This document shows positions 21,034 to 33,533 of a stretch of DNA of 64,000 nt, in pieces. Source of the stretch: Skeletonema tropicum (Eukaryota > Bacillariophyta > Thalassiosirophyceae > Thalassiosirales > Thalassiosiraceae). Numbering within the stretch: position 1 is the first letter of the stretch; each line of letters begins with the position of its first letter. Where the stretch lies: positions 992,001 to 1,056,000 of the forward strand of contig CM074149.1 in assembly GCA_037178625.1 (NCBI GenBank), written 5' to 3'. The notes beneath the pieces were generated by a model. The model ran no database searches, was not told where the DNA came from, and saw nothing but the letters and a program-made list of their open reading frames with translations. The position numbers were made by a program, and so were the translations under genes.

Positions 21034-22417
21034 TCTAAACATCTTGTTATCAATCTAACCAACACTTGCTGCGAACAGCAACTTATAAGATGACGAAAAT
21101 GACTTTTTAGAACTCCTCACAGATGGGACGTCGGCTGTAGAGGCTAGCTACAGCTGATGACTGCATCTTCCACTACCACTATTCATTGTACGGTTCCCAT
21201 GACCGTACCCGTACACACGAGCCTTACCAAACAGTTCATGTGAGTCACAGGAACAGGAAAGTAAGCGTAAAGTTTGAGTTTGGCAAAGACACAAGGTAGG
21301 CTCGCCAAAAATAGCACCGCCCAAGTCGGTTGTTACCTCCAGCTCCAGCTAGAGTGGTACAGTGAGTCAGGAGGTACCAAACAAGCACAATCAAATGATG
21401 AATGGACCGAGCGACGACGACCTTGCAAAAAGTGAGGTAATGGGTAATAGTAATAGAGAAGCTGGTGATGGAGTTACGACAACAATACGGATTGGCAGAC
21501 AATAGGTTCGGCAACAGCATTATAGACAAGATCGTAGAGCAATCAAATAACTCGATGGCTAAGGCAAGAACTATTGTTAGATTACACGTACGTAGATACA
21601 AGTAGAGTACGGAAATACTCTAATCATTATCTTTTATCTCCTATCTAATCTATCAATAGCATCGATTGGAAGTAGGGAGATCGAGGATACTAACAGGTTA
21701 TAGAGCCTATACAATCACCAACAATGAAGTTCATTTTGCCGCAGTACATAGAAAGGATGAAAAGCAAATACCCCTGCCTTTCGTTGAATTGATGATACTA
21801 AAAAGTTCATGGATGATATTGACAGCAGTGAAGATATGAAACGAGCCCAAACAAATCAAAGACGCCGCGATGTTATCCAGGTAATTGCATACATGGAAAG
21901 AGCTCGATACAGGCCAGGACTTGATTGTGACAGAGAATCGACTAGACCAATAAAACCTGCTTTACAGATTACTCATTTCTAGATAATACTCAAATTTTTG
22001 GATGATTGTGAGAGAACGGCGAAGATATGAACATCTGGATAAGAATCGACTTGATTCATCCACTATCATCTAGAAGAGCCAAATCGTGTTGTCAGGAATG
22101 CCTCGGCGGATGAGCCAAGCTCCGAACCGGAACTGTTCTCGATTTGCAGCACAAGTCAGTTGAGGAACCCTCATCGGAGCCTTCTTCCATCATGCCATGG
22201 GATTACAGCGCGATTGTGCAGGAGCCGCCGCAAAAATGATGCAGCAAATGGGTTGTACAATCAGATTGGGAGGATTTGGCTCACATGTAAAGCAGATGGA
22301 AACCAGCCGCCGTACATGTGACTCAAAATCCGACTGGCTGGCGTTCGGAGGCATATCAAAGTCAAAGCAATGCTGTGATCAAGACTTTCGTGGAGTTACG
22401 ATGACTGCAGTACGTCC
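21034..22417. other. Intergenic region, nothing firmly recognised
   Basis: An open frame at 22197-22421 with scattered cysteines may belong to the cysteine-rich fragment immediately downstream, but no splice join could be fixed. Confidence 0.35.
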
Positions 22418-22549
22418 ATGACTCTCTGTGATGGTGATGTAGGAGCTAGCCTGGATTGTGGTGGAAGGGCCAACTTCTGTGATCAATTGTTTCATTGTGG
22501 ATCGAGCTGTAGCTTCTGTAGTAGTGGAGATGGAGATGATTTGGTGTAA
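22418..22549 (+). other. Short cysteine-rich open stretch, possible terminal exon
   Basis: The frame MTLCDGDVGASLDCGG to FCSSGDGDDLV has six cysteines in 43 residues and ends at TAA 22547-22549. The spacing resembles a secreted disulfide-rich module. The frame remains open a short way upstream (DDCSTS), which hints at an exon, but no acceptor or partner exon was established. Confidence 0.25.
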
Positions 22550-22728
22550 CTCCAACTATTATATACTTAAGTAGAAGTAGAATCAAGTTGTTGGGAGTAG
22601 GAATAATCAAATTTTCTGAACTTTTTTGCTTACGTAGTTACTGCCTCCGTCTCAGATGAGATTCTTTACTCTCTGCATCTGCAAGAAGTCTATGCGATGA
22701 TATTGATATGAAGCTCGTGCCAGCCCCT

Positions 22729-24220
22729 CTAAAGACTCGTGTTTGTCGTGTGATAACAATATTGTTCGTCATCCCTTGAGCGGTGTGAACTTGGAAACAC
22801 AGAGCTTGATACATTGACATTGATGCTCTCTACTGTCTTAGATGCCATAGTACTCATCGCATAATCGCTTGTATTCTTCTTCTGATGGAGGCTGATGATA
22901 CCCTGGAAACAGAAGATTTCGTCCTGAATACTATGTAGCTCCCGAATGTAAGCTTTGTATCCACTACTTTCTCTGTCAGGTTCTGGATCAAGCCAGTTTA
23001 CCTCACATGAGTTTGAACCGCTTTTCCATCTCCCCATCCAACACGTGATCCCGCTCGCACATAACCAACGCAAAATGGGGGATGCGGATGTCCTCTTTCG
23101 CCATTCGGAGCATACCAGTCCGGAGAATCAAGTGAGAGAGTCCAGTGATATGATCCCAACCTTGAGATGAAGGTTTCCTCCCTTTTTCTGAGTTGGTGGG
23201 TTGCTTTTGCCTTTTGCTACTTCCGGAACGTCAGAAATGCGTTGGATGCCATTGGTTATGTCACCAGTGACGCCATACCCGAGCGCACACACTTCCAACT
23301 TTGAAAAATCTTTCTCGCCAATATCTCCCAAGTTACCCGTAATCAAAGGACAATTAGGAAATTTCATACACTTCAGACGTGGGAAGTCAGCTAGATCCAT
23401 GAAGTTTCCCTCGATTTTAGAATTGCGAATATCCACCCATTGAAGAGTGTCCTTGAGCAATCTCAGACTTTTGATGTTACCTGTCAATGAATTACGTCTT
23501 CCCTTGCTGTTTGCTTTTGCTACAGCCAACTCTTTGAGCTTGAGCGAAGGCGAAGGTAACCCTTTCAGTACCTCGAGATCCCATTTGAGATTGGAACATT
23601 TTGCGATATACAAATATTGCAGGTGTGGAAAGTTGAAGTTGAACAAGAATGGATATATTTCCCATTCAGAGGTGCTGATGCAATGAGCATCCAGCGTAAA
23701 TGTGTAAATTTAGATATCACCTGGATGTCATGCGTGGTGTAGCTGGCAGTACGAGTAACCCTGTCATTGTCAGGATCCCCGCCGTCGATGTACTTTTGTG
23801 CTTGTCCGATTTCGTTGAGAGAAATCGCCTGTAAATTAGGTAGCGCCGTAGTCATTGCTACCATAGCTTTGTGCTTCTGCACATTATCGACTTTGAACTC
23901 GGTGAATGGAACAATCGTAGTCCTTGCCGCGTCCCTGAATTTCGTGCAGCAGATCCGCGTTCGCATGATACCTTCGTAGTCAAGAAATCCCAAAATTCTT
24001 GTATAGTCAAATTGTTGCTCATATCGTTAATGGTTCGAGTATGTTCGCCATGGATGATGCTATCGTTAGCATTGGCATTCGGTGTTTCGGGTGCTGCAAC
24101 TGCAATTTGAATTTTATCATCGTCATCGGACACATCCATTGCAGTTGCAGCAGCCGCAGCATTGGTATTGGCACCAATCGGATGACTGCTTAGACTTGAC
24201 TTCTTCGCAGGAGGAAGCAT
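22729..24220 (-). pseudogene. Decayed diatom F-box/leucine-rich repeat protein
   Basis: From the ATG at 24220 (MLPPAKKSSLSSHPIG), homology to one protein runs through at least four frames. An F-box-like ILGFLDYEGIMRTRICCTKFRDAARTT is out of frame with the N-terminus. Then come LPNLQAISL, and APLNGKY separated from PFLFNFNFPHLQYLYIAKC by two extra bases (about 23660). LRR blocks follow: LKWDLEVLKGLPS, LKDTLQWVDI, GNFMDLADFPRLKCMKF and LTGNLGDIGEKDFSKLEV, then QRISDVP. After another shift come SPDWYAPNGERGHPHPPF, VRAGSRVGWGDG, and CEVNWLDPEPDRESSGYKAYIRELHSIQDEI. The order matches the F-box/LRR family expanded in Thalassiosira-type diatoms. The multiple frameshifts indicate a dead copy. Confidence 0.75.
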
Positions 24221-25056
24221 TATACAAAGACGGGAGTGGAAGTGGATTGGCTTGCTACCTTGATTGTAAGGAGTGATCCAAAAAGCGAGGATTTTAAACA
24301 TTTTCCTCGTGCCTGCGGAAAAACTCCTGGCGCCTCGATTGCGTATTCACTGTGGCTGAGAGATGAGGTAAACGAGATCACTATGGAAAACGACAAATGT
24401 ACAACACACTAGGGCTAGAGGGTAGTAGGGACTCCACAAAATTGCACGCCAAATTGGTGTATGCCCTAGTACTACTTATGCTACGGGGTCTTAGTTTGGT
24501 ATAACTAAAGACTCCCCGCAAGTGTCAACACAGTTGTCGTGTAAACACTCCACACAGATGTGAGCGAAAACTTTTTGTGCAACGCACGAAGAATGAGAAT
24601 GCGGTGTGCTACAATCAAGTTCGTGAACTGTGATTGGAGTGCGTCGTGTCTCAGCCATTGTGTATGCAAACATGTGTGCAAAAAGAAAAAAGAAAGATGG
24701 GAAATATCATCGTAATGTCCCATTTCTTCATGGCTGAATAGGAGACATTCTGATCAAGGTTTGCAAGTTTGATGATAGGCCAGCCCCAGACCAATTCCAA
24801 TCGTCAGGGTTGGTACTGGTAGAGTAGTATAGTATGGTGCTTGAGCTTGAGTATAGGTATTATAGGTATTCCTAAGGATGAACCCGGAAAGAATTTCCTT
24901 GCCACATCACGTCCATGTTCATGAGAGAGCACTGATGCTGTGGGGTTAAGAGTTAAGAGAGAGTAAGCAACGGTTTGTCGCAGGTATTTATAGATATTGA
25001 TATTGTTCAGTCCAGTTTTAGATATGTCGCTTCCATTTCTGTTTCTGTAGTTACAG
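24221..25056. other. Intergenic region before the LTR retrotransposon
   Basis: No gene, RNA or repeat was recognised. Confidence 0.4.
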
Positions 25057-25061
25057 ACCGG
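25057..25061. repeat. Left 5-bp target-site duplication (ACCGG)
   Basis: ACCGG abuts the 5' LTR and is repeated exactly at 30369-30373 after the 3' LTR. Confidence 0.95.
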
Positions 25062-25327
25062 TGTCACAGGATATGACTCTCTTCTGGTATCCCAATACCG
25101 TTATGACAGTCATTCTTCCTGTTCACACGTGTTAAGTAGCAACCACGGTGAGAACCCGTGATTGATCCTCTCACACAAGATGACGTCGCACGTTGGTGCT
25201 CCTTCATCACCTTTGGGAATAGCCCACTTCTTTAGCTCTTAAGCTTAGTCACCATGATATCCGTGTTCCTAGTGGTCTCTTCTGGCTCTAGTTGCACAAT
25301 CAATACCGGTCCTATTTGCTTGTGACA
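25062..25327 (+). repeat. 5' LTR (266 bp)
   Basis: Runs from TGTCACAGGATATGACTC to TATTTGCTTGTGACA, with a TGTCACA/TGTGACA terminal inverted repeat. It differs from the 3' LTR at one base (GTGTTAAG here, GTGTCAAG there). Confidence 0.95.
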
Positions 25328-26474
25328 TTATTTACAAATATTTCCATCCAGTTTACTGGGTGCAAAGCAAAAGAACCCTTCATCCGTCGGGAAAGATCGA
25401 CCTTTGAGAAGAAAAAAATTAATATTATTCAGCGCATATCCACATTGGTGGGTTTGTGAACCGTGAGCTAGTACAACAAAATCGATTGGCTTCTAGAAGA
25501 TCCATTTCGTCAACACATGGATGTGCGATGAACGCTCGGCGTTTCGTGCTACCATGGAGATGTGACGGCGTGCGATAGAAGTGTGTTTCGACGTTGACAG
25601 AAGTGCATCGGAGGTGAGAAAAGAATTTCGATTCTCCTCATGTAGAGGAAGTGCCCATGGCGAGAATGCACCGTGGCACAGCTCATCACAATAAGGAATT
25701 TCATTCCAATAAAAAGACTACGGTCATCTAAATCCAAAGGACATCAGCTGTTGAGCGATGGACTACGATTAGAATTACGTGTGGGGGGAGAAGTGTTCTC
25801 TCATCCAACCCTCACATATCGAGAGTCATCTGCTGTTAGGCGAGATGATACCCTCACAACAACAGAGTTTGCGGATATAGTTAGCAGACTTAGAAGTATT
25901 TATTCCTTATAAGACGCTGGTCGAAATTGGAAAAATACGCACTCTCTTGTCTACCTCTGAGAAGGTGTGGAGAGTTTTGATCTTTACAGCATGATAGTGC
26001 ATGTAGCTGGAGCTATTGAGAGCATGTTTGTCGTCGCATTCTGTACAGATTGTGATTGTCGCAGCCGCTTAGCCTTGATGGATTGTTGGTTATTACACAG
26101 TGTTGCCGAGGTAGTCTACGCCTTGCTCAAGCGAGTACCTCAGGATGACGAGACGATTATACCCCACTGGGCGAAGTCGAACGTGCAATTGAACCACCTA
26201 CCCTAATTAATAAAAATCATATTGCTGTGAAAGCAAATCGTGTTTATTTGTCCCTTTATTTGTCCCTGTTGATTCAACATGTGCAGCGACGTCCTGGTTA
26301 AAGAAAGATCAAGTCTATTCAGTTGCGCACAGCGTGCTGTTCAAAGAAAGGTCATGTCTATTCAGTTACGCACAGCGTACTGTTCAAGTCATTTCTATCC
26401 AGCGACGAACTATTTAGCGTAAATTCATCCTTATTCACTGGTGCATCTAGGATGACCAGCCTCTTGCTTGCATT

Positions 26475-27086
26475 GTGGGAGGAGGAGGAATGAGAGAAAC
26501 AATTCAAGAGCAATCTGAACTGGAATTACCAAACCAAAATGGTCTGTGCCGCTGTGGCAGCCATGGATTGTCCATGTTCTCTAAATGTGGTTGGCCAACG
26601 TGGCAATCATGCCTAACATATTTCAGAAGACAAGGTCATGGGGGAGTAACGATTGTCTACTCTGCTTCTCCTAGATATCGGATTATATCCTTTGGTGTGC
26701 CGTTTCTTCCACCAAAGAGATCTTCCAAAATACTAATGAGCAATTCAGATGTTAGTCTGAAGGGAAGGGGACTTCCTTGGTACTTTGTGTCCATGGCAAG
26801 TGTCCCGAGTCCCGAATCTCGTACCTTGATTCTCTGTCTTGTTTACACGCGACAGTCGAAAGGAATCTCTTGCGCAAGCTCAAATTCAAACATTATCCGG
26901 AGTGGTGGGTCTCGTAGGAGAGACTACTCTATCAATACTAATACGGTGGTCATGCCTAGAAAAGGAAGACTACTTTCACAACGCAATCTCGCGTCGGCGA
27001 ATATGATTGTGGTTGGAACCATGCTGCTGCAGATTACCTACGGTGTTCAAAAGGAACCTGCACACACCTCGATGCATCCGACTTAA
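26475..27086 (+). other. Longest internal open frame of the LTR element (203 aa)
   Basis: The frame MGGGGMRETIQEQSELELPN to EPAHTSMHPT has basic patches (RSGGSRRRDYS) but no zinc knuckle, protease or other capsid feature that I can recognise. It could be the remnant of a structural protein or chance. A basic segment in another frame follows at 27007-27213. Confidence 0.25.
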
Positions 27087-30000
27087 CTATCCTTGCTGGA
27101 TGTACTTCTCACGTGAAGGAGAGGACGTTCAAGGATTGCTCGAGCAAGTGGAAAAGCACATGCGGAAATCAAGGCAGGGTCGCAAACAGGCGCATACCAG
27201 CACAACGAGATGATAACTACAAGACATCGTCCTTCTAAACCGCTGTTGTTGAAGACAACTAGTGGAGGACTTGCGAGAAAGCTGGCTGCTTGCTCAATGC
27301 TCGTCCTACAGTCCGAGAGTGGCTGAGATCCGTAGCCGACTGCTCACCGTGTTTCGGGAGGTTCACCTTCTTCCAGTGCACTTGAGACATTCATCGGCTG
27401 ATGGTAAATTTCGTTCATAGTTCGGTGACCTGATTATTGGATACTCAGATGGGACAGAGCTCGCCAAGCCTGCGTCATGGAGGGTTCAGTACAGAGCAGG
27501 CCATCGAGGGAGCTACACTTGCACCCGGACATCTTCTACTGAAATGTTGTAATACATGATGAGAAAGTGTTTAACTCTATCGGAACGACCTGTTGTTTGG
27601 TGTACACAACGCAGGTAATAATGATCAAATAAGAGAGAAGCGTGCTCAAGGCAGTTCTCGAGGCTTCCAAGTAAATGCTGCAAAAGACACTTACCATGCC
27701 CAGGAAGTGACTAACACTTGGATACACCATCTGGAAATTGTTCTTTCGACGGTGGTGGTTGCCATCTTAGTTCTTGTGTGTTGTACCAAGACTACCAATA
27801 GATCTGCTCCGCTGCTTTTAGTGGCAAATGTGGGGCCTCCTCGAAATTCGGTCAATATGGTACGGGGAGGAGGGATGCTGACCAAACAAGGAAGCGTTCC
27901 CATGATCAATCGCCAGCGACTAGATGCATGTCTAAGGCGTTTCCAAATTCAGAGTTGATCGGCATTTTGGCTGAGCTTACTTCATTCAAGCGCAAGGCTT
28001 GGGGGAGTATCGATTCTTGAAGACACTCATCGACTGGCATCTGTCGTGGTGCACAACAGGAGATGAAGTGATGAAGCTTGAACTTCGAAAAGAAGTTCAA
28101 GGGCGCGTGTCGGAGTGCGGGTGAGTAATGTGCTATCACCTCCTCTCGGCATTTGTGCCTGGAGTTCTTCCGGTCTAAAGACAGGGCGAGGGCCGCCATA
28201 CCCTCCGGGAGACAATCTCTACTCATATTTATCAAATCAACCTCAAACTAATTGCAAGGGGAAGATATTACGACTGCGACGGGGCTAGTGCTAGCGAGGC
28301 TGCGCTGCCTCAGTTGAGATCCTCAGTGGTCGAGGGTGTGATGCTTCAGCGTAAAGGAAAGTAGTACATACATTACCAGCGTTTGACAGCGTCATCCTTC
28401 ACGACACATGCCACACCTACAAAGGAAGAGGTACCGACAGCAGCTCATTGGAGTGCGCTGTTATAATGCAGACTTGGGAAGACAGCAGCTCTTTGAGTGG
28501 CTGATCTAAAGATGACGAAGACAAATGGTAAGCTCTTGTGACTGCGCATAGTCACACACGACATGGAAGTAGAAGATAGTGTTCTGATATAAACGTTGAT
28601 GAAGCAAAGCTAGCTACGTATGTTCCTGGACCTGCCGCAACATTCTAATGGGATCGAGAAATATTCTAATGATCTTCGACAGAGATGATGTATGCAGAGC
28701 CTATGCAACGATGCAAAAGGAGATACCTCTGTGGTGATTCCGGCAGCTCTTCAATCCAAGATCCAAGACCTTGCTTAGGGGATCTGGTATATCACGACCG
28801 TTTTGTGCCTTAGGCCGATGGATCGTAAGAACGCACTTTACGTCAACGAGGTTCTGACAGGTACTGATGCAAGTACGCTTATTTTATCAGGAAGTTATGC
28901 AGTTGTGCATGCAGTTGTTGTTGCCCTATCGTCTGATCTGATATTAGATTCGATTGAGGTAGAGGTGCCAAAGAAGGCTGAGGAGGGAGCTCAGGATGCG
29001 CTTACCCCTTTGCAACATTCAAATTGCCATTATTATGTGTGAAACTATGATCGACCTTCCACGGCTCGTTCAAAGTGGTTGACTTTCCCACTACCAAAGA
29101 TTCGAACGGGATGTTGGTGAATCCGCGAGATAGAGTGACTCCTCTTCTCACACTTCAAGTGAAGTTCAAGCGGACTCTCTACCTGTTCTTCAAGACTCTT
29201 GATTAAATCGTTTTAGGCAGAAGTGATGAATGCACATGAAGCCAGTGATACTCTTCCAACACGTAAGTCACGATATTCAAGAATACAGAGATGATACAAC
29301 CTCTCTGGACGGAGTGCAATATGTACTTGTTACAATTACAATGCACCCACCGCAGTACTACTGCCGCAAAAACAGAGTCACTTGTGAACCTGTTGATGCA
29401 GCCCGATCGTCAAATCCGAATGCAGCCGGAAGACAATCTGGTCTCTTCGTACCACACCGTTTAACGCAGCCTTGCGAAGCCAGTAAAGCGTTGTCCAAGA
29501 TAGACACTTGTTATACTCTGGTCGCCAGGATGGCCGCTGCCGAAAGAAATTGGTGGATAGTTCCAAACGCTCGAAAGAACTTCGAAGCGTCGCGATCCCA
29601 AATACTGATTTGGTTCGTAGGCTTTGATCTAGCCGTTTTTAAAGTCTTAAATCTGCCGAAAGCAGAGACTCCAACGGAGGTCTCTTCTTCAAGCGACTGA
29701 AGTTGACACGAAAGGAACTGTACGATACAAAAACGAGCCTCAGTTAGTTTAGTCTAGTGAGCGCTACAACAATTGATAAAGACCCCATAGTATTGAGGAG
29801 TACAGGGGGTGTGTATAGAGAAATTATTCGAATTGGAAATGGAAACTGAACGTTGAACAACGACGTCTTGGCCAAATCCTATGCACACACAACCGATGTC
29901 AAGGAAAGTACATTTGGTTGCTCTAATATCACAAAAGAACTTACGTCCTTGATTCGATCGAAATTGACATTGCCTGGAGGTCTTTTTTTCCCAAGTTGGG

Positions 30001-30102
30001 TTTTGGTTTCTATCTGTTAGACTGGTTTTTTATCCGGATGGCTTGCCATGGGTTTTCCAGTCTTGACAGCTCGTTTTTGGTTCACACAAGTTCGGGGGAG
30101 AA

Positions 30103-30368
30103 TGTCACAGGATATGACTCTCTTCTGGTATCCCAATACCGTTATGACAGTCATTCTTCCTGTTCACACGTGTCAAGTAGCAACCACGGTGAGAACCCGT
30201 GATTGATCCTCTCACACAAGATGACGTCGCACGTTGGTGCTCCTTCATCACCTTTGGGAATAGCCCACTTCTTTAGCTCTTAAGCTTAGTCACCATGATA
30301 TCCGTGTTCCTAGTGGTCTCTTCTGGCTCTAGTTGCACAATCAATACCGGTCCTATTTGCTTGTGACA
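30103..30368 (+). repeat. 3' LTR (266 bp)
   Basis: 265 of 266 bases are identical to the 5' LTR by direct reading. It is followed by the ACCGG target duplication at 30369-30373. Confidence 0.95.
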
Positions 30369-30373
30369 ACCGG

Positions 30374-32545
30374 GAGATTAGGAAGTTATCGGAGTATTGT
30401 TTTGCTCTGTGGGGTGTGGTCAATTCTGAAAGCAGGTCTAACCTGGCACTCTCGTGTTGTTATTGTTAGGGTCTGAAAAGACTTGCTTAAATTCTCCATA
30501 ATATGTGAATGTTTTGGCCATATTCGGCTAGTCTTGGCGTTGGTCCCAGATATCTTTATTACAATAGCACTAATAGCAAAATCAGTGATACTATAGCGAT
30601 AGCGGATCAGATGCGCTAGATGTTGGTGTTGGATTTCTTGTCAGAATTGAAGGTGAAGGTGAAAGGGTTGGGTTTGGAAGGTTATGTAAAATCGGGAAAG
30701 TTCAATAGAGCAACTTCAATGTATCCCAGAATAGGCAGAGTCGAGTAGTATATTCTCTGACACGATAGTTGTCCAGGGGCAGGGATAGAGCATTGGACGC
30801 ACAGCTCTTGGCTCGGTTGAAAGAGAGGCAGTTCCTTAAGATTATGGGTAATCCGGTTATAAAGGTAAAGGTAAAGGTAAAGGAGGTTCCTCTTTGTTGT
30901 TTGAGACGTGATACTGGTACTGGATCAGCAATATCAATATAAAGTTTTCATCTTCTGAATACTTGGCGTTGTCGTTGTTTCCAAGTCCAAGGAAGAATCA
31001 ATGTCAATAAGTAAATGTATGAGTATGAGTAGGAAGCATGGGGAAAGTTCATGGGGGGGCGTGTACTCTAAGTTGAATCCACTTGACTGATCTCCTGTTG
31101 TCGGCGGCATGGTTTAGGAGGATTAGTATTAGAAACGTATGTCCGTGGGTTTGGGTGTTCTTCCAAGAAGGTTGTGATTCTGAATGTGAATGCTCTGCGA
31201 TAGTTGATGATGTGTTCTACCAACCACAGTATGTTGATGTCAATTTGGTTCGAACCGACTTGCCAATATGAAGCTAATCTTGCGATTCTTGATCGGGATC
31301 GGGAATTCAAATTCATTATGCCAGAGATATGATATATGTGTGATTGACCTTGACCAAGGAATAAGTCTCCTCTGACCGAGGCAAGAGTCAGATTATGATT
31401 ATGATATATAGCCGTCGGATCTCTGTTAAACAAATTATTTGACGGTTTGGCCTCGCGATATGATAGTGTGAATGCATCTTATGCTTGAATCAAAATGTTT
31501 GCAGTTGCAGTTGCAGTTGCGGTTGCAGTTGCAGTCGATCGCTGGATGTGGTATCGTATTGAAACGCTGCCAATCAATTATAGATGGAGACAGAGGCGTA
31601 CTCTGGCACATTCGGTGATTAGATCACACAGGAGCAAGTCCCAGGTCATCGTCGGTTCGGTCAAACATACAGCAATTTAGTATTATGTAATTCAGTACCG
31701 CTCGTCTAGCCACAAAAGACTTGCTGGGTATCTTTACCGAATCTCAGATGCATGTATAAGTATCTACCAGGACTTGGGTTGTAAAGAAGTTATCATGTAG
31801 TTGCCGAGGAGATCAGACACTTTTTTTAATCGATTCAAGATCTCTGTACAGCAGTCATCTTAGTGCGAATAGGTGTGCGTTCGATGCCCACATCTTGATT
31901 TTCATCCTCTCTTGGCTTGGGCTTGGTCTTGGATGTGATGATGATGATGCGAGAGGTATGTTTTAGCTACAGATGCAGAGGTTGCGCTTGTTCTTGACGG
32001 CAGCGGTTGGGGTGGTTGCTTTAGTTTTTGTTGTTGTTGTCATAGATGTGTCATAGTCGTAGAATTAGGATTAGGATTAGCCAAAGAGAGTATACTCATC
32101 TACTAGTACTACTCTAGATCTACGTCTACGAACGAATACACAATTCCAGAAGTGATTCAGAAATCTAGTATCGGAAAGTTTTATGTATGGGGATGGGGGT
32201 TGAAGATCAAAGGAAATAGGTCTCAGGAATTGAGTTCGAGCTTAAAGATTCACAGGGGTAGAGATTGATGAAACGATTTTGGAAATCCAAAACTCCTCCC
32301 ACCATTTTCGTTAAATACTTTCTGTGATTTCTCTTTCTGAGATCACAGAAAAACCCTGTCTAAGATAGCAATAGCAAGAAGTAGGTACTTGGTGCTACGC
32401 TAGAGAAGTAAGTCCTGCTGCACGATGGCCTACTGCTCGAGTCTATCAGTCGAAACAGTGTCAAACAGTGTGTCATTTTTCAAATTCAGGCGCGCCACTT
32501 TCACTTGCAACCTTTCGCCATAAAAACATTGAAGATTCTTCTTCC
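30374..32545. other. Intergenic region without supported genes
   Basis: About 2.2 kb with only short frames. A GTTGCA hexanucleotide microsatellite lies at 31499-31536, and a short GGTAAA tandem at 30864-30881. Confidence 0.5.
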
Positions 32546-33155
32546 ACGGACAGGATGGGTGTCGCAACCCGGCTCCCGCCAAAATATGATAGGGCCGGAC
32601 AGAATTGTTGACACCCGTCGGCAGCCCGTAGGTGCCGCCAGGCCCGCCCCTTGACACCCGTCTGCGTCTAGATAGAGAGTACTAATAAATCGAATAAATC
32701 GCAATTGATCGACGATTGACACCAATAATATAACGATTCGAATCATTCGATTCGTTCGATTCCATTCGATTCCATTTGATCGATTCCATTTGTTCGATTC
32801 CATTCGATTCCATTCGTTCGATTCCATTCGTTCGATTCCATTCGTTCGATTCCATCGTCCAAAAGCTAGCAATCGATTCGTTCAATCTTTCGGCTTGGCG
32901 TGCACGAACCTTTCTGGTTGCATTTAACACATTATTTAAGTGCTCTCATCATGTCTTGCACAAATACGATATTATTGGTGTCAATCGTCGATCGATTGCG
33001 AATTATTCGATTTATTAGTACTTTCTATCTAGACGCAGACGGGTGTCAAGGGGCGGGCCGTGGCGGCGCCGACGGGTGTCATCAAAAAAGCGTTTAAATG
33101 TCCGGCCCTATCATATTTTGGCGGGAGCCGGGTTGCGACACCCATCCTGTCCGTG
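32546..33155. mobile_element. Foldback-type element with about 190-bp inverted arms
   Basis: The left arm, 32546 to about 32735, and the right arm, about 32968 to 33155, are inverted copies: CACGGACAGGATGGGTGTCG at the left end against its complement at the right end. Homology continues through CCGCCAAAATATGATAGGGC, the GACACCCGTC repeats, AATAAATCG and ATTGACACCAATAATAT. The loop of about 230 bp contains tandem GATTCCATTC units. A CTTCTTC direct repeat flanks the element, but it sits in a microsatellite-like context, so the target duplication is tentative. There is no coding capacity, and the open frames reading ESNEWNRTNG derive from the loop repeats. Confidence 0.85.
32735..32850. repeat. 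Tandem GATTCCATTCG(TTC) repeats in the foldback loop
   Basis: Degenerate 10-16-bp units in the spacer between the inverted arms. Confidence 0.8.
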
Positions 33156-33533
33156 CTTCTTCTTCTCCCTCTTGTCCTGGTCCCTCTGCGCGGACAAGGG
33201 TATTTAAATAGCGAACTATCGACTGAGCGGTGGCTAATCGTTACTTTGGATTAGTATACATGTGACGGTAACGAGCCCTCTCGCCGCTACCAAATCCCTC
33301 TAAGGCAAAGGAAGGCAGCATGGAGGCAATATCAATATTACTATTACTGTATACGACGAGGTGTCGTCATTGGTTTGGGATGGTTCGTCATAGATTGTTC
33401 GAGTGAGACTGGATGCTATTGGTGCGTTAGTGATGGACCGCAATTTATAGATAGTAAGTAAATGTGAATGTTGAAAGATGATGATAACTACTTTTCTAGA
33501 GAGAGCAACGCTATTCGATGCTCGGCAGCAGCA

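Larger units (their letters stand above)
25062..30368 (+). mobile_element. LTR retrotransposon without recognisable gag-pol (LARD-like)
   Basis: A 5307-bp element bounded by identical-length LTRs and an exact ACCGG target duplication. A purine tract (CGGGGGAGAA) immediately precedes the 3' LTR, which sets the + orientation. The internal 4.8 kb was read for copia/gypsy signatures (zinc knuckle, aspartic protease, HHCC and DDE of integrase, YVDD of reverse transcriptase), and none was found. The longest frames, at 26475-27086 (203 aa) and 29230-29700 (156 aa), carry no recognisable domain. It therefore appears non-autonomous, mobilised in trans. Its leader matches the older partial copy at 4425-5572. 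The 5-bp duplication and TG...CA ends fit both Ty1/copia and Ty3/gypsy. Confidence 0.85.

Noticed and set aside
32501..32930. Minus-strand frames reading ESNEWNRTNGIERM
   Set aside because: Translation of the simple tandem repeats in the foldback loop.
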